In this document: piece by piece, positions 23,701 to 30,747 of the stretch
Layout of the letters: every line of letters starts with the position of its first letter
How positions within the stretch are numbered: the first letter of the stretch is position 1
Source: Elysia marginata
Taxonomy: Eukaryota; Mollusca; Gastropoda; Plakobranchidae
Assembly (NCBI GenBank): GCA_019649035.1
Contig: BMAT01013402.1
Span: 58,803 to 89,549 of the forward strand
Direction: 5' to 3'
Length of the DNA stretch: 30,747 bases
Program-made: the position numbers and the translations under genes
The notes under the pieces: model-generated
Databases searched by the model: none
What the model was told of the DNA's origin: nothing
Seen by the model: only the letters and a program-made list of their open reading frames with translations

Positions 23701-24799
23701 GTGCACATGCAAAAATTGACTACGGATAGGCCTATGTAAATCAATTACCCGGTATCTTAAAAGACGAGACAAGGCTGCTGTGAACACGGTTGTTTGAGGG
23801 GAGCGCACTACCAATTTTTTTTTAACAAAAAAAGTTTGTTGAAATATTCTAGATGGATAGGCCAACACCAAAGAGTAAAGTAATAATCAATGCTGTCTAT
23901 AAGAGGCCTGGTTTATATAATTATATGACAAAACCAACAAATTGTATGCAAATGGGCAGCATGCCGCCCAAACTTGGAATGAGAATAGCAAGGAAACGCA
24001 AATCTAAGGTGGTTTAATATAATTTACATTTTAAAATTTTCTCCCAAATTTGGATCTTCCACCCCACCATTGTTTCCTCGACATTATCATACTGCATCTA
24101 ATATAGCGAATTGCCAGTTGCATGCACAATGGCAAGGGGAAAAAACCACTTCAAAACCTATTCTTTGTATTTGCAATACTTGAACCTTGAATTGTTTCTT
24201 TTTTTCTTTCTTTATTCTGATGTTTGTCATCATCGGCACCTAAGGATAAGGAAAACTGCCATCTGTTGAATAACCTCCTCAGCCATTTATGAGTCAACAA
24301 GTTGCTCAGACTAATGTTGAGTTTATTATTTCTTTAAATATAATTGTTTACTGTTTAATTTTGCATACAATAAACCATTTCGTTGTCTTCAAATCGAAAT
24401 AATTCAAGACGCAGATAAGCTAACGTTATAATATTCCAACCTCTACAAGGATGTAGAATCTATTTCCAGATTAATAACTAAATGTCCAAATTTTGACTCA
24501 TGCCTGATCTACCTAGTTCGCCTCAAATTTGCGCTTGCCGTTCTCCTGTGGGTGCAGGTATCACTAATGTTTGTAGCAATTCTCACAGAGCAAGACTAGA
24601 CTAAGTTTATCTCAAGGTGGCGTGGAGAGTTGGTACACTCGACCTATAGTGGTACTCTAGAGAATGTATGCTTTCTTCTGCTGCAAAGTATTGCACCTGG
24701 GAAAAATACTGATTGAGATGCAGAAATGTTTCATTTATGTTTAGAAAACTTGATTTCACACAGTACATTAGAAGTTTGAATGTGATCTTTTTTGTACAG
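23701..24799. other. No gene seen
   Basis: Intergenic sequence between the candidate promoter region and the MADF-BESS copy. I looked for the missing MADF N-terminal part (a Leu-Ile…Pro-x-Leu-Trp pattern) on the plus strand and did not find it. Confidence 0.5.
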
Positions 24800-25446
24800 T
24801 GATCGTGGCAAAGAAGAAATGGGGTAATTTGAGGGATTACTTCAGCTGTCTAATCTACAACGAGAGCTGACAACTAGCAAGTAGGGATCTGCTCCGACGA
24901 AGAAGAGAAAATGGACCCTCTACGATCGTATGACTTTCTTCATACAGCTCGTAGCGGGCACACCGGCTTGCAGTGATCTCGAAGCAGAAGATACCGACAC
25001 CCCCGACACTCACAGCATCGATCATGATGATTACAGACAGGAAACAAGTTACGATTGACTCGTCTCCATCTACAGAATCACCAATAGCGACACCGTCAAC
25101 ATCAACCGTACAGTCAAGAGGGATGCTGTGCCACAGGCGTTGTGCAGTTCTCATAACAATAAGACCAGTTTGACCGAAGATGAAGAACAGAGCGCTGTCG
25201 ACAACACAGTTTTGTAAGCTTGTACTAAATAGAAGTGTTCCAAATTCGAACAGACAAGAGGAAGAAGACGAAGATTGTATCTTTTTCAAAATTTTAGTGC
25301 CCAAAATGAAGGGCTTGTCAGACTCAGATATCCAGAAATTAGAACAACAGGCGGAAATAAATGCAGTCTTTCTCAAACATTTAAAACGGGCTCAGAATCT
25401 TGCTGCGGTTCCACCAACACAAGTCTCTGTCTATGGTGACAGCTAG
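24800..25446 (+). pseudogene. MADF-BESS domain gene copy, disrupted
   Basis: After an acceptor-like TTTTTTGTACAG, the sequence reads VAKKKWGNLRDYF, the conserved middle of a MADF DNA-binding domain. A one-base shift of frame follows near 24840. It then reads LQRELTTSK, a TAG (24882-24884), and GSAPTKKRKWTLYDRMTFF, the typical MADF end. An acidic linker follows (DLEAEDTDTPDTHSIDHDD), then a TGA (25056-25058), more linker (SLTEDEEQSAVDNTVL), and a second frameshift near 25215. Last comes a BESS-like motif (DEDCIFFKILVPKMKGLSDS), with the stop at 25446. MADF-BESS proteins are DNA-binding regulators, and Myb/MADF partners also occur in Harbinger transposons. The N-terminal third of MADF was not found. 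Four lesions argue for a pseudogene, although an unusual intron pattern could explain some of them. Confidence 0.7.
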
Positions 25447-25720
25447 AACTACATGTACGCTACTACTAGGTTCAAGGACAGAGGCAGATGAATAATCATT
25501 TCAAAAGTTGCATTAACTTTAATATTCAAGTATCTTTTGTGAGTGCATCAGTTCATTTTAAAAAAAAAAGTCTTTAATTCTACAGCGTCTACTGTCATTC
25601 GTAAACAGGTGATAGAAAATCATGCTGGTTTCGTTTTATGAATATGAATAGATAAGAGAATTTATAAACAGTGTGTTCACATAAAAAATGAACAAAATTT
25701 ATTGCAAGGCCTAGTTTCAG

Positions 25721-25744
25721 TGTGTGTGTGTGTGTGTGTGTGTG
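25721..25744. repeat. (GT)n microsatellite
   Basis: An uninterrupted GT run lies between the MADF pseudogene and the palindrome element. Confidence 0.9.
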
Positions 25745-25817
25745 GAAGGGGGTACAATCAGGGGCCACCTTGAAGATGAAGGGTTTGCAATGTTTCTGGA
25801 AAGAAAGAAATTGGAAC

Positions 25818-25851
25818 TGTGTATTTCTTCATGCGCATGAAGAAATACACA
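25818..25851. repeat. Perfect 34-nt palindrome
   Basis: TGTGTATTTCTTCATGC is followed immediately by its exact complement with no spacer, centred between 25834 and 25835. A half copy (GTGTATTTCTTCATG) follows at 25856-25870. It could extrude as a cruciform. Confidence 0.9.
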
Positions 25852-26689
25852 CGGTGTGTATTTCTTCATGTGGTTTCAAAATTTCAATCTAGTTCTGTTG
25901 CGGGTGATTTGTCTTGCCTATTGTCATCATTTGAGATTATAACAATGGCAGATGTTGATGGCAGTTTGTGGGTCAAAGATTGTTCAAATATAAAGAAATC
26001 ACAAGTTTTTCTCACAAAACGACAGAGAAGTTGTTAGATATGCAGAGGGCATTTCAGTTGCAGCTGCAAACAAGAAAATCCAAGACCCCAACAAGCATTA
26101 TTTCTTTTTTTTTTTTCAATCTGTAATTGCTAGTTAAATCAATTTTTTAGGAGACGTTAACATTTGGTGTTTGGCATTTTCAACAATAATTGGGGTTTTT
26201 TTTTTGGTCTTACACATCATAAAAATTTGTTAAATAACTGTGTATGTTCGTCAACAACATGTTGCTCGTGTAGGTTTGGTGATGGTTTAAAGTTAGACCT
26301 ATACATGTATTTCTGTGTGTTATCCGTTTTATAAAGTTACACTGTGAAAAAAAGACTGTGTATTTCACGGATATTCTGATAATAGCTTGAATTAAAGAGC
26401 TGAAAATTTACACCTTGAATTCAAAGAATTTAAACACATTTTATCTCACATAGTTTAAGATTCATTTTCCCCCACCTTCTTTGTTCTCAGAAAATTAATT
26501 CGAAAGTTATTTCAATTTAAAACATCAGTAGGGCCTATTGAATCACCGAACAAGTACACATAAAGGCAAAAAAATCTTCAGCCTGAAAATGTGCATACTC
26601 AAATAAAAATTCTCGAAAATTACGCTGGAGTGGAAAGCTACTACATTTTATACATAGCAATTAGTATAAACTGCTGTAAAAGTTAAGAA

Positions 26690-27790
26690 TCCATTTACCA
26701 TGAAATAATACAAACCAATACTTTCAACATAAAGATATAGAAACAAAATTTTTTAAAACATGAAATGACACAAATATTAGATTCTCGCAACATGAAGTAA
26801 TACAAAATATATTATTCTTCTTCTAGAAACACTGACTTAGTTAACATGAAGTAACTAGAATGTATATTCTTTCATCACGGAGAAATAGAGATGCAGATTC
26901 TTTCAACATAAAGAAACACAGAAACAAGACTCTTTCAACATGAAGAAATACAGGCATAAAACTCTTTAAACATGAAGAAATACAGGCATAAAACTCTTTC
27001 AACATGAAGAAATACAGGCATAAGACTTTTTCAACATGAAGAAACACAGACATAAGACTCTTTCAACATGAAGAAACACAGACATAAGACTCTTTCAACA
27101 TGAAGAAATACATGCATAAAAATCTTTCATCATTAAGAAATAGACATGTACATTCTTCTTTTTGAATATTATGAAACAGACACGTAAATATTTTGAATGT
27201 AAAGAAATGCAAACACTTTCAAAGGAACAAAAAATATAGAAATTTTCAACGTGAAGAAATACAAACATAAGAGTTTAAGACTCTTTCAACATGAAGGGAT
27301 AGAGACGCAGATCTAGGTTCTTTCCTTCAATTTCAACATGAAGAAATACAAACTTAGATTCTTTTAACATAAAGAAATAGACATAGGCATACACTCTTTT
27401 AAAATAAAGAAAAAGACAAGCAGATGTTTCCAACGTGAATAAATACAAACATAGACTCCTTCAACATAAAGAAATAGACAAAGATATAGTTTAATGTGAA
27501 CTACAAACATTCTCTTTCAACGTTAAAAAAAAACAAACATAGATTCTTTTAACATAAAGAAATACAAACGTAGATAATTTCAACATGAATAAATAGACAT
27601 GTACATATGCTTTTGAGTTGAAGTATTACAAACAAAAATTATTTCGACATGAAGAAAAGATCCCTTCGATGAAACACATACGAGTATGCCAATTTGTAAT
27701 ACAAAAGTAGGTTCTCAAGTAATGTCAAACATAGATTCTCGAAGAGATTATAAGCTTACCGTACAGTCTTTCAACATGAAGAAGTACAAG
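26690..27790. repeat. Minisatellite, about 32-bp monomer
   Basis: The core CATGAAGAAATACAGGCATA then AAACTCTTTCAA repeats. The core C falls at 26907, 26939, 26971, 27003, 27035, 27067, 27099 and 27131, exactly 32 bp apart. Units to either side are diverged and spaced about 29-54 bp. The array totals about 1.1 kb, on the order of 30 units. Since 32 is not a multiple of 3, the Phe/Leu-rich minus-strand ORF over it is a composition effect. Confidence 0.85.
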
Positions 27791-28228
27791 CTATGCGTCT
27801 AGGACTGTGACCAAGAGAATCGCACACAAGGTGTTTAAACTCTAATAACATAATAGGAAGTAATTATTGAGGTAGATTTATATGCACACACAATAGAATT
27901 CGTCTTGTTACACGAAAAAAAAAAAAACACCACACATAATGTAAATCTTCATGTACGTGGAGAAATACACACTCGGTGTAAATCTTCATGCGCATGAAGA
28001 AATACACTCTGTGTAAATCTTCATGTGCATGAAGAAATACACGCTTCCAGAAAGAAAACTTCTCAGCTCCTTTAACAAAAGAGGTAATGAGTTAACGAGA
28101 AAAAATACTTTTGAAATGTAAAGGTAAACCTCAAGTCGGGGGAGGGGGTTGCGCAATCTTCTTCTGTTGTTCATTTCCTATTTTCCATTTCCCCATTCAT
28201 TAAACTGGTAGAATTGATATAATTTATA

Positions 28229-28247
28229 TGATTCCGAGAGAGAGAGA

Positions 28248-28315
<68 letters not shown>

Positions 28316-28345
28316 GACAGACAGAGACAGACAGATAGACAGAGA
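28229..28345. repeat. (AG)n and (ACAG)n compound microsatellite
   Basis: GAGAGA repeats run to about 28290, then ACAG repeats to about 28345. The Leu/Ser/Cys-Val-rich antisense ORF over it is compositional. Confidence 0.95.
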
Positions 28346-28951
28346 GGTTTGTGCATTTGATTGATTTTTAATGGGACAAACAGTTAAAAAATGAACAATA
28401 CTGGCTTCTTAGCACAATAAAGTTATAATCAATCTTTCCTAGGTTAAGACCTATAACAGGCTTTCTATAGTTTGTCGTCTGGTTTTTTTTTTGGCTATGT
28501 GTCTGTAGTGTCTCTGTTGAGAAGCATTAATTTGAACATTCCGCGATTCCGTAAAAGACGGCTGCACACATTAGCACCGATTGAATACCTGTAAGTTTGA
28601 TTACACTTCCGGGGAATTTTTTGATTGGCTCTCTTTGAACAGAAAAAAAAGATAGACAAAGGACAGTGAATAAGGATTGTAAATTTAAAGCCTGCTTTTC
28701 TAAGATGTATGTCATTGTGTTGGAACAAAAAAAGGAGGAATCTAGACAAAAAAAAACTTATTTGCCAGATATAGATTGATAACCTATTTATTTTGACATT
28801 AAATTTGTTTTGGCGATTAGGTCTAGATCTAGGTTATATTTCAGCTTTAAATATAAAAGGGAAACTGATTCGAGGTATTCGTCCAATTTCTCATATTTAT
28901 TATCCTTCTTGCTACTGCCACTGCTAGGGAGGCATTTCAGGTCTTACCACC

Positions 28952-29240
28952 ATGGCAGACCCTCACACATCTCATACGTCCCAGGTTGGACAAAAATCCA
29001 AGAGGTCAAGCATAACCAGCCAATCCACGGACCACGGTGCTACTGTTAGCAAACAAAGAAGTGAAACAATTCATGAGAGGACGATCCATTCCGAAATGGT
29101 TCTTAATACTGATATTTTAGAAGAGGTTGAGAGCAAAATAGGCGGACTTGCTGACGAAACTGAAGACGTGGAGGAAGAGAAGGAGCCCGAGCACCCCTAT
29201 GAACCTCCTCCATTTAATTTCATTAAAATTGAGTTTGGGG
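28952..29240 (+). CDS. First coding exon, CXorf65-like small protein (partial gene)
   Basis: The ATG lies in a good start context (CTTACCACCATGG). The exon codes 96 residues plus one base up to GGGG|GTAGGT. The first 60 residues are Ser/Thr/His/Lys-rich and probably disordered. An acidic stretch (DETEDVEEEKEPEHP) follows, then PPFNFIKIEFG. With the next exon the product continues DSPPMLMNHRCIKKTFVDYI. The pattern F-I-x-I-x-x-G-D then L-x-N-x-x-C and a hydrophobic run matches my recollection of the start of vertebrate CXorf65 and its invertebrate homologues, whose function is not established. The N-terminal extension here is longer than in that protein. The assignment is tentative, but the coding nature is well supported. 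Confidence 0.65.
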
Positions 29241-30222
29241 GTAGGTTTGTAAAATGGTGGTACCCGGTAATTTAAAATGTTTTACCTATTACGTGATTAT
29301 GACAACAAAGCACTGTTAAAAATAATGTAGATGATAAGTAGCTTCTATTCAGACTATTCTTTTGCACGCAAACCCTGAACCACATAGAGATTGTTAAATT
29401 TATCTTTTCAGTTTTGGTGGAAAATAGCAGTTAAAATTTTTTTTCTGTTCTGTTTTAAGACGATAAAAAGTCATTAAAATTCTAATCATTGTTGTCGCCC
29501 TCGCCGCTTCATGGTAGCCATAATTATTGATTACATAGGTAATAATTATTAATTTATTATTTGGTATTGTGGCATCGCCTTGACTATAATCAATCTCCAT
29601 CATAATCAACAAGATCAAATAACAGACAAGTTCAGAAGGTGACTTGTTGACAAATTTACGATGAAATCATAATACACATGAATAACTATGATGATGATGA
29701 TGGTAACTGATGACAATGGTAGTCTACCGGCAAGAATGCTGATAATACTTATAAGATACAGTATGCTATTGTTACCCTAGTTTTCGTTTCCTTTATTTGT
29801 GGAAGAAGATTAAGAATGAGCTAAAGGCATTGTCTGATTTCATTAAATATTGTAAAGTGTCTGTTTCAACACCACTGGGTGTTTGTGTTGAAGATAATGG
29901 TCCAGTCCTAAATCTGCATATCAGTGCGGAATTGTGTATCAAAGATGGTCTATGAGCGCTTTCTTAAGCTGCACAATAGTTTTTCTTATCGAGCCACACA
30001 AAGAAATGCGCAATCTGTAAGAAGGCATGCGGAAGAGATTGTGCTTCTCAAGTTGTGACTTGATTCAGGTCTGGCAAACAATTTGATTCCACTTATTTAA
30101 AATCAGAAACGAATTAACAACTTTAATTTTCTAAATACTAAATCAGCATCACTTATCTTTGAAAAATTACTAAATGTTATTAAATCACTCTTCAAACACA
30201 TTCATTTAACAACTTTATTCAG

Positions 30223-30306
30223 ATTCACCTCCGATGCTCATGAACCACAGGTGTATAAAGAAAACATTTGTGGACTACATCAACAAGAGGATGGAGAAAC
30301 CTATCA
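30223..30306 (+). CDS. Second coding exon of the CXorf65-like gene
   Basis: The acceptor AACTTTATTCAG joins the 29240 donor in phase 1. The exon encodes DSPPMLMNHRCIKKTFVDYI followed by NKRMEKPI, with donor ATCA|GTAAGC in phase 1. Later exons lie beyond the window. The intron 29241-30222 holds no further exon that I can support. Confidence 0.65.
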
Positions 30307-30747
30307 GTAAGCAACCTGGCCCTAAAAACAGCCATGTTCTGATTTTTAGAATTGCCGCGTTGGGAGTATAAGAGTAGCAATTCCATTTTGTGGGCGAAAT
30401 AGAGCGCCTAATCAGCTATTGTAAGTTCAAAAGACACGCCCCATCGTTCCTCAAATGGCTACACAAAGTTTCAACACCTAACAACACCTGATTGTGTTGC
30501 TAATATGCAAATATAATTTTTTAAAAGATAATGTTGATGCATTCGGATAAAAAGAGGTACCTTCTGTAGATGGCTATATAAATCCATTAAATACACCACT
30601 TTTTTGTTGTCTTTGAGTAGATAATCAAAAAAGATTTTGCAAACAACAAACATCAGTAACTTGAATTTGTTGAACTTTAAGCGCGTTAAGTACCTTGCGT
30701 ATGGCATTCGCCTTACGCACAGTTAGAACAGGCCACCATCGCTCCTC
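30307..30747 (+). other. Intron of the CXorf65-like gene to the window edge
   Basis: This follows the donor A|GTAAGC at 30307. No further exon is recognised before the end of the window. Confidence 0.5.

Larger units (their letters stand above)
25793..28052. mobile_element. Element with inverted ends, palindromes and internal minisatellite
   Basis: TTTCTGGAA at 25793-25801 is inverted as TTCCAGAAA at 28044-28052. Both are followed inward by GTGTATTTCTTCATGC-type sequence in palindromic form. The right end has three such palindromes (27938-27970, 27975-28006, 28010-28041). The left end has a perfect one and a half copy. A minisatellite with the same CATGAAGAAATAC core fills the right half. 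No transposase is visible. A foldback-type or satellite-carrying non-autonomous element is inferred. Confidence 0.45.

Noticed and set aside
24855-25376. 173-residue minus-strand ORF with two hydrophobic stretches
   Set aside because: The plus strand beneath it spells MADF and BESS motifs in order. The minus ORF is antisense to them and has no motif of its own.
25945-26037. Small ORF MADVDGSLWVKDC… inside the palindrome element
   Set aside because: Only 30 residues, no splice context and no recognised motif; kept out of the gene list.
26841-27053. Phe/Leu/Cys-rich minus ORF over the satellite
   Set aside because: The 32-bp monomer shifts frame every unit; the ORF is a short compositional accident.
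25818-28052. CRISPR-like reading of the regularly spaced 32-bp repeats
   Set aside because: The units are contiguous with no unique spacers and lie in eukaryotic DNA; this is a minisatellite.
29912-30056. Open stretch of about 48 codons on the plus strand inside the intron
   Set aside because: It looks faintly coding (SKMVYERFLKLHN), but lacks a good donor, would disrupt the 29240-30223 join, and matches no family I recognise.

Overview
The window looks like AT-rich nuclear DNA from an invertebrate animal. Coding sequence is sparse and split into small exons with GT/AG borders, and repeats, microsatellites and decayed transposons fill most of the rest. Short CTAGATCTAG-type words, GTAGGCCTA-type words and the repeat types suggest a lophotrochozoan, perhaps a gastropod mollusc. 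That placement is an impression, not a demonstration. There is an 886-base assembly gap (N) at 13157-14042.

Three coding units can be supported. (1) A minus-strand gene with ten visible coding exons runs from the ATG at 19007 down to the TGA at 10252-10254. Its exon phases all agree except across the N gap, where at least one exon must be missing. It encodes a multi-pass membrane protein of about 400 visible residues. It has an N-glycosylatable N-terminus, six or seven hydrophobic spans and a polar C-terminal tail of about 135 residues. I do not recognise the family with confidence. Candidate 5' exons lie at 23085-23220 and about 23529-23600. (2) A plus-strand MADF-BESS gene copy at 24800-25446 is broken by two frameshifts and two in-frame stops. 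A 521-base antisense ORF overlies it and is a shadow. (3) The first two coding exons of a plus-strand gene (28952-29240 and 30223-30306) encode a fragment resembling the small CXorf65-type proteins. This gene runs off the right edge.

Layout: 1-540 short repeats and a (CTA)n tract; 541-3578 AT-rich DNA with a diverged tandem duplication at about 2466-3066; 3579-4513 a pogo/Tigger-like non-autonomous element with TA flanks; 4516-7455 no gene seen; 7456-8581 a complete but dead mariner-type element; 8582-10251 the downstream flank of gene 1 with a dispersed repeat; 10252-23600 gene 1, whose large first intron holds a small foldback element, a BESS-derived fragment and a 2.4-kb CAGGGTTCC-ended element with a long pyrimidine tract; 23700-24799 nothing coding; 24800-25446 the MADF-BESS pseudogene; 25793-28052 an unusual element with inverted ends, a perfect 34-nt palindrome and about 1.1 kb of a roughly 32-bp minisatellite; 28229-28345 AG/ACAG microsatellite; 28952 to the end, gene 3.

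The genes show no sign of working as one pathway. I found no prokaryotic-type system, CRISPR array, rRNA or tRNA. The most unusual feature is the palindrome/minisatellite element at 25793-28052.
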